NCBI RefSeq assembly: GCF_000600975.2
Contig: NZ_KK088650.1
Coordinates: 372,001 to 436,000 of the forward strand
Direction: 5' to 3'
DNA length: 64,000 bases
DNA from: Limimaricola hongkongensis DSM 17492
Lineage (GTDB): Bacteria; Pseudomonadota; Alphaproteobacteria; Rhodobacterales; Rhodobacteraceae
Shown here: one piece after another, positions 55,092 through 63,295 of the stretch
How the letters are laid out: every line of letters begins with the position of its first letter
Numbering within the stretch: the stretch's first letter is position 1
Program-made: the position numbers and the translations under genes
The notes under the pieces: model-generated
Told to the model about the DNA's origin: nothing
Database searches by the model: none
The model's input: the letters and a program-made list of their open reading frames with translations, nothing else

Positions 55092-56192
55092 ATGCAAAGG
55101 ACCGAGGATCTGGCGGGGGCCGGTATGCGCCGGGGGCGGGTGACGATCACCCAGCTCTCCGAGGCGCTCGGGCTGAACAAGAGCACGGTGAGCCGCGCGC
55201 TCAACGGCTATGCCGACATTTCCGAGGGCACCCGGCTTCGGGTGCGGCGCCGGGCCGAAACCATGGGCTATCGCCCGCTCAGCCACGCGCAGGCGATCCG
55301 CACCGGGCGGGTGCAGGCGCTCGGGCTGGTGATCCAGATCGGCGACCACGATTCGCAGCGCCCCTTTCTCGCCGATTTCCTGGCCGGGATCTCCGCCACG
55401 GCGAGCGCCGAGGGCTGGACCCTGACCGTGGCCACCGCCGACAGCGAGGCGGACGCGGTGCGCACCATGGAGCAGCTGGTCGAGGACCGGAAGGCCGACG
55501 GCTTCATCCTGCCGCGCACCATGTCGCGGGACATGCGCGTGGCCTTGCTGCGCGCGCGCGACGTGCCTTTCGTGATGTTCGGCCGCACCGCCGAGCCCGA
55601 GGGCTGCGCCTGGTTCGACGTGCTGGGCGAAGACGCGATGCGCGACGCGGTGGTGCATCTGGCGGGGCTTGGCCATCGCCGCATCGCCTTCGTGAATGGC
55701 GGCGCGCTCTACAATTACAGCCGGGTGCGGCTCGAAGGCTACCGCGCCGGGCTTGCCCGCGCGGGGCTCGATGAGGACGCTGCGCTGATCCGGGAAGACG
55801 CGTTGCGCACCGAGGACGGGGCGCGGGAGACGCGGGCGCTGCTGGCGCTGCCGTCGCCGCCCACGGCGGTGGTCTTTGCCATCGATCACGCGGCGCTGGG
55901 CCTCTACCGGGTCTGCGCCGAAAAGGGGCTCGCCGTCGGGCGGGATCTTTCGGTGATCAGCTATGACGGCGTGCCCGACGGCGCCTATGCCGAACCGCCA
56001 TTGTCGTCCTTTACCGTCGACACCCGGGCGGCGGGGCAGCGGCTGGCCCGGCTGCTGATCGCCCGGATCAGGGGGGCCGCGCCCGAAACACTGCGCGAAA
56101 CGGCGCCCGCGACCTTCGCCGATCGCGGATCGGCCGGGCCGCCGCGCCTGACCAGCGCGGCGCTGGCGGCGCGGCTGTCGCAGACATCATGA
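55092..56192 (+). CDS. LacI family transcriptional regulator (second)
   Basis: A 366-residue regulator. The HTH at about residues 17-70 reads ITQLSEALGLNKSTVSRALN, with hinge MGYRPLSHAQAIRTG; the effector domain has LGLVIQIGDHDSQRPFLADF and SVISYDGVPDGAYAEPPLSS. It is first gene of the importer/hydrolase operon and starts just after the 16-bp palindrome at 55043. Its inducer should be the transported glycoside or a product; it differs from the first LacI protein in both HTH and predicted operator. Confidence 0.88.
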   Translation: MQRTEDLAGAGMRRGRVTITQLSEALGLNKSTVSRALNGYADISEGTRLRVRRRAETMGYRPLSHAQAIRTGRVQALGLVIQIGDHDSQRPFLADFLAGISATASAEGWTLTVATADSEADAVRTMEQLVEDRKADGFILPRTMSRDMRVALLRARDVPFVMFGRTAEPEGCAWFDVLGEDAMRDAVVHLAGLGHRRIAFVNGGALYNYSRVRLEGYRAGLARAGLDEDAALIREDALRTEDGARETRALLALPSPPTAVVFAIDHAALGLYRVCAEKGLAVGRDLSVISYDGVPDGAYAEPPLSSFTVDTRAAGQRLARLLIARIRGAAPETLRETAPATFADRGSAGPPRLTSAALAARLSQTS

Positions 56193-56215
56193 CATCTACC
56201 AAGGGAGGAGAGACC

Positions 56216-57568
56216 ATGACCACGACCCACAAGACACGCCTTCTGGCGGGCGCGGCGCTGATCGCGCTGGGCGCCGGGGCGGCGCAGGCCGAGAACCTGC
56301 GCTTTTGGACCACCGAGGAACAGCCCGAGCGGCTCGCCGCGCAGCAGGAGCTGGCCGCCGAGTTCGAGGCCGCCTCGGGCCACAGCGTCGAGGTGATCCC
56401 GGTCACCGAGAGCGATCTCGGGACCCGCGCCACCGCCGCCTACGCGGCGGGCGACCTGCCGGACGTGATCTATCACACGCTGCAATACGCGCTGCCCTGG
56501 GTCGAGGCGGGCATTCTCGACATCGACGCCGCGACCGACGTGATCGAGAATCTCGGCGGGGACACCTTCGCCCCCGGCGCGCTGGAGATGGCCGCGCTCG
56601 AGGGCGGCGGCTATGCCAGCGTCCCGGTCGATGGCTGGACCCAGATGATCATCTACCGCAAGGATCTGTTCGACGAGGCCGGGCTCGAGGCGCCGTCCTC
56701 CTTCGACGCGGTGCGCGCGGCGATCGAGGCGCTGCACAATCCGCCCGAGATGTACGGCTTCGTCGCCGCCACCAAGGTCGACGAGAACTTCATGAGCCAG
56801 GTGCTCGAGCACGTGTTCCTCGCCAATGGCGTCTCGCCGGTCGGCGCGGACGGCGCGCAGCCGCTCGACGAGGCGGCGACGACCGAGGTGCTCGAATTCT
56901 ACAAGGCGATCGCCGAAGCCTCGCCGCCGGGCGAGCTGTACTGGGACCAGTCGCGCAGCCTGTATTTCTCGGGCGACGCGGCGATGATCATCTGGTCGCC
57001 CTTCATCCTCGACGAGCTGGCGGGCCTGCGCGACAGCAACCCGCCGACCATCAATGATGACCCGACCTCGCCCGAGCTGGCCTCGAAGACCGGCATCGTC
57101 ACCAATTTCTCGGGCCCCTCGAACCCCGACGGCGCGGCCTGGGCCGACATCCGCTATTTCGGCATCACCAACGACGCGGCGACCGATGCGGCGATGGAGT
57201 TCGTCGAGTTCTCGATGAACGAGGGCTACACCAAGACGCTGTCGATCGCGCCCGAGGGCAAGTTCCCGGTGCGGCGCGGCACCGCCGACAACCCGACCGC
57301 GTTCCTCGACGACTGGGCCGGGCTGCCGATGGGCGTCGACCGCAAGAAGCCGATGGCCGAGCTCTACGACCAGGCGATGATCGACGAGATCGTCGGCGGG
57401 CTCGACGTGGCCAAGCGCTGGGGCGTCGAGGAGGGGCAGCTGGCGCTGGCGTCCAAGATGATCAACAGCCAGGCGATCAACCGCGTCGTGCGCCAGTATA
57501 TCGACGGGCAGATCGACGCGCCCGCCGCCGTGCAGGCAATGAACGACGAGCTGGCCGCGATCCAGTGA
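56216..57568 (+). CDS. Sugar ABC transporter substrate-binding protein
   Basis: A 450-residue extracellular solute-binding protein of the maltose/multiple-sugar type. Signal peptide residues 1-23 end in AGAAQA before ENLRFWTTEEQPE. Typical binding-protein blocks are YAAGDLPDVIYHTLQYA, VPVDGWTQMIIYRKDLFDEA and FSGDAAMIIWSPFIL. It probably binds a small glycoside; glucosyl- or mannosylglycerate is inferred from the operon. AAGGGAGGAGAGACC precedes the ATG; an in-frame ATG at 56189 overlaps the LacI stop and would bury the signal peptide. Confidence 0.88.
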   Translation: MTTTHKTRLLAGAALIALGAGAAQAENLRFWTTEEQPERLAAQQELAAEFEAASGHSVEVIPVTESDLGTRATAAYAAGDLPDVIYHTLQYALPWVEAGILDIDAATDVIENLGGDTFAPGALEMAALEGGGYASVPVDGWTQMIIYRKDLFDEAGLEAPSSFDAVRAAIEALHNPPEMYGFVAATKVDENFMSQVLEHVFLANGVSPVGADGAQPLDEAATTEVLEFYKAIAEASPPGELYWDQSRSLYFSGDAAMIIWSPFILDELAGLRDSNPPTINDDPTSPELASKTGIVTNFSGPSNPDGAAWADIRYFGITNDAATDAAMEFVEFSMNEGYTKTLSIAPEGKFPVRRGTADNPTAFLDDWAGLPMGVDRKKPMAELYDQAMIDEIVGGLDVAKRWGVEEGQLALASKMINSQAINRVVRQYIDGQIDAPAAVQAMNDELAAIQ

Positions 57569-57577
57569 TCGCGGCCC

Positions 57578-57613
57578 GGCGGCCCTTCGCGTCCCTCCCC
57601 GCGAGGGGCCGCC
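57578..57613 (+). other. Intra-operonic hairpin after sugar-binding-protein gene
   Basis: A 14-bp stem with one T-G pair (arms from GGCGGCCC to GGGCCGCC) and an 8-base loop begins 10 bases after the binding-protein stop. No T-run follows and the permease gene starts 52 bases later. It has the same position as the hairpins after the other three binding-protein genes. Confidence 0.7.
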
Positions 57614-57664
57614 CCCCACGCCCCAAGGCTCCCTTTCCCATCCGCCATCCGCGAGGACCGGACC

Positions 57665-58969
57665 ATGACCGCCCAGACCCCACGACGTGGGCCTGTTCCG
57701 CTCGACCATAGCAAAGGTCGGAACGCGCCCGCCCCACGGCCCCCCAAGGGCCGCAACCCGCTCGAACGCCGCGAGGCGCGGCTGGCCTGGGGGCTCTTGC
57801 TGCCCACGATCGCCGCCGTGACCCTCGTGGTGGTTCTGCCGCTCATGGCGATCTTCTGGATCAGCGTGAAGCCGGTCGGGCTCGCCGATCTGCGCCCGCC
57901 CGCGCCGATCGCCAGCGAAGACCTGCGCGGCCGCCCCGAGGCGGTGGGCGACGACGCCACGCTGCGCTACCGGCTGCGCAATTCCAGCCAGGACCAGCCG
58001 ATCACCGGCGTGGTTCTGACCGACACGCTGCCAGAGGGGCTGGAGATCGGCGAACTCGACCCGCGCTGCGCGCTCGACGGCCTCGCCCTGACCTGCGACC
58101 TGGGCGATTTCGAAGGCGGCCACCGCGAGACGATCGAGATCCCCGTCACCATCGGGCAGGCCTTTGCCGATGCCGGGATGGCGCTGCCCGACAGCCCGCC
58201 GGGCCTGACGGGGCGGGCCTCCAACGTGCTGACCTCGGACGAGTTCACTCTCGACAACTTCGCCCGCATCTTCGATGGCGGCGAATTCTGGGGCGTGCTC
58301 TGGGTGACGCTGGTCTACACCGTCTTCGGCACCATCGGCGCGCTGCTGTTCGGCCTCTTCGCGGCGCTGCTTCTGGACAAGTCGTTCAAGGGGCAGGGCG
58401 TGCTGCGCGGGCTTTACCTGTTTCCCTATGTCGCGCCGGTGATCGCCGTCGCCTTCACCTGGATCATCCTGTTCGACCCCTTTTCGGGCTCGGCCAACGC
58501 ATTGCTGATCCAGATGGGCGTGACGACCGAGGCGATCAACTTCTTCGGCCAGCGCCCGCTCGCGCTGATCATGGTGATCCTGTTCGAGGTCTGGCGCTAT
58601 TTCCCGCTGTCGTTCCTGTTCATCCTCGCCCGGATGCAGTCGATCGACAGCGACATGTTCGAAGCCGCCGACATGGACGGCGCCAGCCCGTTCCAGCAGT
58701 TCTGGTATCTGTCGATGCCGCAGCTCCTGGGCATCCTGTCGGTGCTGTTCCTGCTGCGCTTCATCTGGACCTTCAACAAGTTCGACGACATTTTCCTGCT
58801 CACCGGGGGCAACGCCGGCACCCGCACCCTCACCGTCAACGTCTATGAACAGGCTTTCGCCGTCTCCAACATCGGCGCGGGCGCTGCCGTGGCCGTGGTG
58901 ATCTTCGGCTGCCTGCTGGCCTTCAGCTTCCTGTTCTTCCGCTTCATCAGCCAGGAGGAGGGGCTATGA
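57665..58969 (+). CDS. Sugar ABC transporter permease with periplasmic DUF11-like insertion
   Basis: A 434-residue MalF/UgpA-type permease, about 130 longer than usual. A Pro/Arg-rich N-terminus leads to TM1 (about 41-68). Then comes an insertion at about 78-190 on the periplasmic side that looks like a DUF11/Ig-like beta-sandwich: RYRLRNSSQDQPITGVVL, TDTLPEGLEIGE, Cys135 and Cys144 (possible disulfide) and DLGDFEGGHRETIEIPV. The ordinary permease resumes at FTLDNFARIF (about 194), with the coupling motif FEAADMDGASPFQQFWYLSM. In MalF a loop domain contacts the binding protein; a similar role is inferred. Confidence 0.86.
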   Translation: MTAQTPRRGPVPLDHSKGRNAPAPRPPKGRNPLERREARLAWGLLLPTIAAVTLVVVLPLMAIFWISVKPVGLADLRPPAPIASEDLRGRPEAVGDDATLRYRLRNSSQDQPITGVVLTDTLPEGLEIGELDPRCALDGLALTCDLGDFEGGHRETIEIPVTIGQAFADAGMALPDSPPGLTGRASNVLTSDEFTLDNFARIFDGGEFWGVLWVTLVYTVFGTIGALLFGLFAALLLDKSFKGQGVLRGLYLFPYVAPVIAVAFTWIILFDPFSGSANALLIQMGVTTEAINFFGQRPLALIMVILFEVWRYFPLSFLFILARMQSIDSDMFEAADMDGASPFQQFWYLSMPQLLGILSVLFLLRFIWTFNKFDDIFLLTGGNAGTRTLTVNVYEQAFAVSNIGAGAAVAVVIFGCLLAFSFLFFRFISQEEGL

Positions 58970-60174
58970 GCATGATCCGTCACGGATATGTCGCGGGGCC
59001 GCTGCTGGGGCTCCTCTGGGCGCTGGTGATCGCCACCACCGTCGCGGTCGCCTTCTCCTTCGCCACCGGCGGGGCGTTTCGCCCCGGCGGGATCGGGTCG
59101 GCGCTTCTGGGCGCGGGTCTGGGCGCGCTTGCCGTGGCCGCGCCGCGGCTCGCGGGGCCGGTGGGTCTCGTCCTCGGGGCGGCGCTCGCGCTCACCCCGC
59201 TTGCCCCGGTCGTCACCGGCGCCGACGTGGCCGTCTGGCTGGCGCTTCTGGCGGGCGGAACGATGGGCGCGGCCACCGGCTGGCCCATCGCCGCGATGAT
59301 GGCGGAGTGCCGGACCGGCGCGCTCACCCGGCACGAATTCGAGGGCGCGGTGATCCGGTTTCTCACCGGCTTCGGCTACATCTTCTTCACCGCGATCGTC
59401 GCCATCCCCTTCTACGTGATGGTGATGACCTCGCTGAAGAACCAGTCCGAGCTGATCCGCAACCCGCTCGACTTCTCGATCGATCTCTCCAAGGGCTGGG
59501 ACCTGTTTCGCAGCTATTCCGAGCTGTTCGGCCAGTTCAACTTCGGCAGCTACCTGTGGACCTCGTTCCTCGTCTCGGTGCTGACCGTGGCGATCACGCT
59601 TCTCTTCGCGGTGCCGGGCGCCTACGCGGTGGCGCGGCTGCGCTTCACCGGCCGGGCGGCGATCTCGCGCTCGATCCTGCTGATCTACATGGTGCCGATG
59701 ATCGTTCTGGCGCTGCCGATCTACATCGCCTTCTCGATGCTCGGCCTGCGCAACTCGATCTTCGGCATCGTCATGATCTACCCGGTCACGACCATCCCGG
59801 TCGCGCTCTACATGCTGCAAGGCTACTTCCGGGGGCTTCCGGCCGAGATCGAGGAAGCCGGGCTGATGGACGGGCTGAGCCGTCTGGCGGTGATCTGGAA
59901 GATCACCCTGCCGCTGTCGATGCCGGCGATGGCGAGCGTGTCGCTCTATGTCTTCATGATCGCGTGGAACGAGTTCCTGCTCGCCTTCATGCTGCTCGAC
60001 GACCCGTCGAAATTCACCCTGACCCGCGGCATCGCCGCGCTCAACTCCTCCGAAATCCCGCGCCAGCACCTGATGGCCGGTTCCGTGATCGCCACGGTGC
60101 CGATCATGGCGCTGTTTCTCGGGCTCGAACGCTTCATGACCAAAGGCCTCACCGCAGGCTCCGTCAAAGGATGA
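58966..60174 (+). CDS. Sugar ABC transporter permease with extra N-terminal membrane domain
   Basis: A 402-residue MalG/UgpE-type permease, about 120 residues longer than usual. Residues 1 to about 115 contain roughly four Ala/Gly/Leu-rich hydrophobic helices with no counterpart in standard permeases. The usual domain starts near residue 125 (FLTGFGYIFFTAIVAIPFYV) and has the coupling motif EEAGLMDGLSRLAVIWKITL. It overlaps the first permease gene (ATGA). The added helices may replace contacts made elsewhere or bind a further subunit; this is inference. Confidence 0.85.
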   Translation: MSMIRHGYVAGPLLGLLWALVIATTVAVAFSFATGGAFRPGGIGSALLGAGLGALAVAAPRLAGPVGLVLGAALALTPLAPVVTGADVAVWLALLAGGTMGAATGWPIAAMMAECRTGALTRHEFEGAVIRFLTGFGYIFFTAIVAIPFYVMVMTSLKNQSELIRNPLDFSIDLSKGWDLFRSYSELFGQFNFGSYLWTSFLVSVLTVAITLLFAVPGAYAVARLRFTGRAAISRSILLIYMVPMIVLALPIYIAFSMLGLRNSIFGIVMIYPVTTIPVALYMLQGYFRGLPAEIEEAGLMDGLSRLAVIWKITLPLSMPAMASVSLYVFMIAWNEFLLAFMLLDDPSKFTLTRGIAALNSSEIPRQHLMAGSVIATVPIMALFLGLERFMTKGLTAGSVKG

Positions 60175-60179
60175 CTTTC

Positions 60180-61454
60180 ATGACCACTCATCGCATCTCT
60201 TCCGCGCTGGACGATCAGGCCCGCGCCATCCTGCAAGGCAACGACCGCGGCGGCTATACCATTCCGACCGACGGGCTCTATCCCTACCAGTGGAACTGGG
60301 ACAGCGCCTTCGCGGCCTGGGGCTTTTCGACCTTCGACCTGGACCGCGCCTGGACCGAGCTGGAGACGCTGTTCTCGGCGCAGTGGGATGACGGCATGGT
60401 GCCGCACATCATCTTCCACAAGCAGGATCCGGGCTATTTCCCCGGTCCCGAGGTCTGGGGCACGAACAAGACGCCCGCCACCTCCGGCATCAGCCAGCCG
60501 CCCGTCGCCGCGACCATGGCGCGGCTGATCCTCCAGGCCGACCCCGAGGCCGGGCGCGAGCGGATCGCGGCGCTCTGGCCCAAGATCGTCGCGTGGCATC
60601 GCTGGTGGCGCGACTATCGCTGCGGCACGGGCGTGGTGGCGATCACCCATCCGTGGGAGTCGGGGCGCGACAACTGCCCCGACTGGGACATCGGCATGGC
60701 GGGCGTCGACGGCTCGAATGTGGGCGAATACACCCGTCGCGACACCGGTCATGTCGATCCCTCGATGCGACCCGGCAAGGCGGAATACGACCGCTACATC
60801 GCCATGGTGCAGTTCGGGCGCGCCTGCGGCTGGGACCAGCGCGAAATCGTGGCGAACGGCCCGTTCCTGATGGAAGACCCCGGCATCACCTTCATCCTGA
60901 CGCGGGCCAATGACGATCTCGCGGCGATGGGCCGCGATCTGGGCCACGACGTCTCCGAGATCGAGGGCTGGGCCGCCGATCTGCGCGCCGCGGCGCCCAG
61001 GCTGTGGAACCCCGAAACCCGCGGCTTCGACGCCCGCGATCTGAAGACCGGGCGCTTTGCCGACCGCATCGCCTCGGCCGCCTTCCTCGCCTATCTCGCG
61101 GGGGTGGAGACGCCCGAGCTGGCCGCCCGCATGGACGGGATCTGGGACGCGGTGCGCTATGGCTTTCCCTCGGCCGACCCGGCTGCGGACAGCTTCGAGC
61201 CGCGCCGCTACTGGCGCGGGCCGAGCTGGCCGGTGGTCAACGCGCTCCTGGCGATCGGCCTGAAGGATCGCGGGCTCGACGCCGCCGCCGAACGGCTGCG
61301 CCGCGAAACCGCCGAGCTGATCGAGGCGCATGGCTTCTTCGAGTATTTCGATCCCATCGACGGCACGCCCTGCGGCGGCGATGCCTTCACCTGGACGGCG
61401 GCGATCTGGCTCACCTGGGCGGGCGCGGACGATCCTGCGAAAGGAGCTGCGTGA
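60180..61454 (+). CDS. GH63-type glycosylglycerate hydrolase
   Basis: A 424-residue (alpha/alpha)6 glycosidase without signal peptide, so cytoplasmic. By memory it matches the small GH63 hydrolases that split glucosylglycerate or mannosylglycerate: [15 protein letters not shown] (34-48), [13 protein letters not shown] (67-79), [13 protein letters not shown] (102-114), [12 protein letters not shown] (159-170), [10 protein letters not shown] (197-206), [11 protein letters not shown] (344-354) and FFEYFDP (386-392). Asp164 and Glu388 are the best acid/base candidates by position. Products would be glycerate plus glucose or mannose, which the glycerate kinase and AGE isomerase nearby could use. 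ATG 60180 has AAAGGA upstream; ATG 60171 overlaps the permease stop. A trehalase-like role is the alternative. Confidence 0.8.
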   Translation: MTTHRISSALDDQARAILQGNDRGGYTIPTDGLYPYQWNWDSAFAAWGFSTFDLDRAWTELETLFSAQWDDGMVPHIIFHKQDPGYFPGPEVWGTNKTPATSGISQPPVAATMARLILQADPEAGRERIAALWPKIVAWHRWWRDYRCGTGVVAITHPWESGRDNCPDWDIGMAGVDGSNVGEYTRRDTGHVDPSMRPGKAEYDRYIAMVQFGRACGWDQREIVANGPFLMEDPGITFILTRANDDLAAMGRDLGHDVSEIEGWAADLRAAAPRLWNPETRGFDARDLKTGRFADRIASAAFLAYLAGVETPELAARMDGIWDAVRYGFPSADPAADSFEPRRYWRGPSWPVVNALLAIGLKDRGLDAAAERLRRETAELIEAHGFFEYFDPIDGTPCGGDAFTWTAAIWLTWAGADDPAKGAA

Positions 61455-62506
61455 TGGCGTCCATCGAGCTGAAAGGAGTCGAGAAATGGTTCGGCGAGGT
61501 GCAGGTCATCAAGGGCGTGGATCTCGCCATCGAAGAGGGCGAGTTCGTCATCTTCGTCGGCCCCTCGGGCTGCGGCAAATCCACGCTGTTGCGGATGATC
61601 GCCGGGCTCGAGGGCACCTCGCGCGGGCAGATCATGGTCGGCGGGCGCGACGCCACCGCCGAGCCGCCCTCCAAGCGCGGGCTGGCCATGGTGTTCCAGT
61701 CCTACGCGCTCTACCCGCACATGTCGGTGGCCGAGAACATGGGCTTTTCGCTCAAGGCCGCCGGGGTCAAACCCGATGAACGCGCGCGCCAGGTGGCCGA
61801 GGCGGCCCGCGTGCTCCGGCTCGAGGAGTATCTCGACCGGCGGCCCCGCGACCTGTCGGGCGGACAGCGCCAGCGCGTCGCCATCGGCCGCTCGATCGTC
61901 CGCGACCCGACGGCGTTTCTGTTCGACGAGCCGTTGTCGAACCTGGACGCCGCGCTGCGCGTCGAGATGCGCTACGAGATCGCCAAGCTGCACCAGACGC
62001 TGAAATCGACGATGATCTACGTCACCCACGACCAGATCGAGGCGATGACGCTCGCCGACCGTATCGTCGTGCTCGAGGCGGGGCGCATCGCGCAGGTCGG
62101 CACGCCCAAGGAGCTCTACGAGCACCCGGCCAACCTCTTCGTGGCGCAGTTCATCGGCAGCCCGAAGATGAACGTGATGCCCTGCCGCACGGCGGGCGGC
62201 GAATGGCGGATCGAGGGCGGGCGCGGCGGCGCCTATCCGGGCGCGCGCGACGCGGTGACGCTCGGCATCCGGCCCGAGCACATCGCGCTTCTGCCCGAGG
62301 GCGAGGGGGCCTGCGACGGCACGGTGGACCTGCTCGAATATCTCGGCGCGGACACCTATGTGATCGTCGATTGCGGCGGCGAGGTCGGGCGGATCACGCT
62401 GCGGGTGATCGGTGGCACGGATCTGCGGCCGGGACAGCGCGTGGGTCTCGGCTTCGACGCGGAGCGGCTGCATTTCTTCGATGCCGAGGGGCAGGCCGCC
62501 CGCTGA
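61454..62506 (+). CDS. Sugar ABC transporter ATPase (UgpC/MsmK type)
   Basis: A 350-residue ATPase: Walker [10 protein letters not shown] at about 36-44, Q-loop [13 protein letters not shown], signature [13 protein letters not shown], Walker [12 protein letters not shown], switch [11 protein letters not shown], and a C-terminal regulatory OB/TOBE domain ([12 protein letters not shown]). It energises the importer with two atypical permeases. The ATG shares a base with the hydrolase stop (TGATG). It is the last gene of the operon; a 9-bp hairpin lies at 62573. Confidence 0.9.
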   Translation: MASIELKGVEKWFGEVQVIKGVDLAIEEGEFVIFVGPSGCGKSTLLRMIAGLEGTSRGQIMVGGRDATAEPPSKRGLAMVFQSYALYPHMSVAENMGFSLKAAGVKPDERARQVAEAARVLRLEEYLDRRPRDLSGGQRQRVAIGRSIVRDPTAFLFDEPLSNLDAALRVEMRYEIAKLHQTLKSTMIYVTHDQIEAMTLADRIVVLEAGRIAQVGTPKELYEHPANLFVAQFIGSPKMNVMPCRTAGGEWRIEGGRGGAYPGARDAVTLGIRPEHIALLPEGEGACDGTVDLLEYLGADTYVIVDCGGEVGRITLRVIGGTDLRPGQRVGLGFDAERLHFFDAEGQAAR

Positions 62507-62824
62507 GATCCGCGCCCGCGCCGCGCCGCCGGGCGGTCGCCGCGACCGGCGGAGACCGAAAGCAAGCGGCTCCCCCGGCGCGTCGGTGCGCCGGGGAAAC
62601 GCGTGCGGCATGCGGCCGTCTTCCGCCCGGTGGTGTGGCGCGCGGAGCCGGCCCGAAACCCGGCCCGGAACCCGGCCTGTCACCGGGAACGGGACGGGCG
62701 ACCGGCTGGTCCGCGACCTCCGCATCATCGCCCGCACCGGGTGCCGTTCCGGCAGCCAGCCGTCTTCAGCCGGTCGCGCAGCGCGCGGCGTCTTGACGGC
62801 AAGACCAACAGCGGCCACGGTCCC
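62507..62824. other. Intergenic region between ABC operon and riboswitch
   Basis: No gene is apparent. A hairpin at 62573-62596 (9-bp stem CCCCGGCGC with GCGCCGGGG, no T-run) may end the sugar operon. AACCCGGCC is repeated at 62657 and 62669 with a 12-base period. GTCTTG and CAAGAC form a short inverted repeat at 62790-62805 that includes TTGACG (62793-62798), a possible -35 for the riboswitch transcript; no clear -10 is visible. Confidence 0.5.
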
Positions 62825-63020
62825 ACGCGATGGTTCCCGCGCGCCGCAACAGGCGATCGGGATGAAAAGGGAACACGGTGCGGTGTAGCCATCAGGCGCC
62901 AAATCCGTGACTGCCCCCGCAACTGTAAGCGGCGAGCCCCCGGCATGACCACTGGACCGCACCGGTCCGGGAAGGGTCGGGACGGCCACGACCCGCGAGT
63001 CAGGAGACCTGCCATCGCTG
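62825..63020 (+). promoter_or_regulatory. Cobalamin (B12) riboswitch
   Basis: The conserved core of the AdoCbl/B12 riboswitch is easy to read in order: GGTTCCC at 62832, AAAAGGGAACACGGTG near 62865-62880, AAATCCGTGACTGCCCCCGC, AACTGTAAGCGG (the B12 box side), CCACTGG, CCGGGAAGG, and GAGTCAGGAGACCTGCC ending near 63013. P1 can form from GCGATGG (62827-62833) with CCATCGC (63012-63018). A Shine-Dalgarno sequence GGAGG lies about 33 bases downstream, so translational control of the following ORF(s) is likely. B12 normally represses genes under this element, which fits a corrinoid-uptake gene downstream. Confidence 0.95.
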
Positions 63021-63062
63021 TTTTGTAACCCATCGGGCGGGGTGTCCCGGGGAGGAAAGGCG

Positions 63063-63143
63063 ATGAGCATATCGGCCGATCGGCCGCGCATCCGTCCCGG
63101 CGCCCCCAAAGGGCAGTGGCGATGCGCATCATGTTTCACCTGA
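63063..63143 (+). CDS. Small 26-residue ORF with CxxC motif after the riboswitch
   Basis: An ATG at 63063 with GGAGG 7 bases upstream opens a 26-codon frame ending in TGA at 63141. The peptide is basic and Pro-rich (RPRIRPGAPKGQW) and ends in CASCFT, a CxxC pair that could bind metal. It is the first ORF after the riboswitch, so the switch directly controls its ribosome-binding site. I do not recognise it. It could be a leader peptide coupling translation to the downstream binding protein, a small metal-binding protein, or chance. Confidence 0.45.
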   Translation: MSISADRPRIRPGAPKGQWRCASCFT

Positions 63144-63295
63144 TTTTCGGGCCCGATCCGGGCCGGTGGCGCCTCGGGGCGACCACCCGTTGCCGCCTGC
63201 GCGGCCGGGCCGCGATGCGCCGCTTCGGTCGAAGCGCGCCGGTTCGGAAAACAGGCCGCCCCGCCCCCCGAACCCTTCATTATCGGAGCCTTCGC

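Noticed and set aside
51291..62506. Sulfoquinovose degradation, suggested by the YihS-like isomerase
   Set aside because: No sulfoquinovosidase, sulfo-sugar kinase, aldolase or flavin monooxygenase pair is present in the module, whereas a glycerate kinase and GH63-type hydrolase are.
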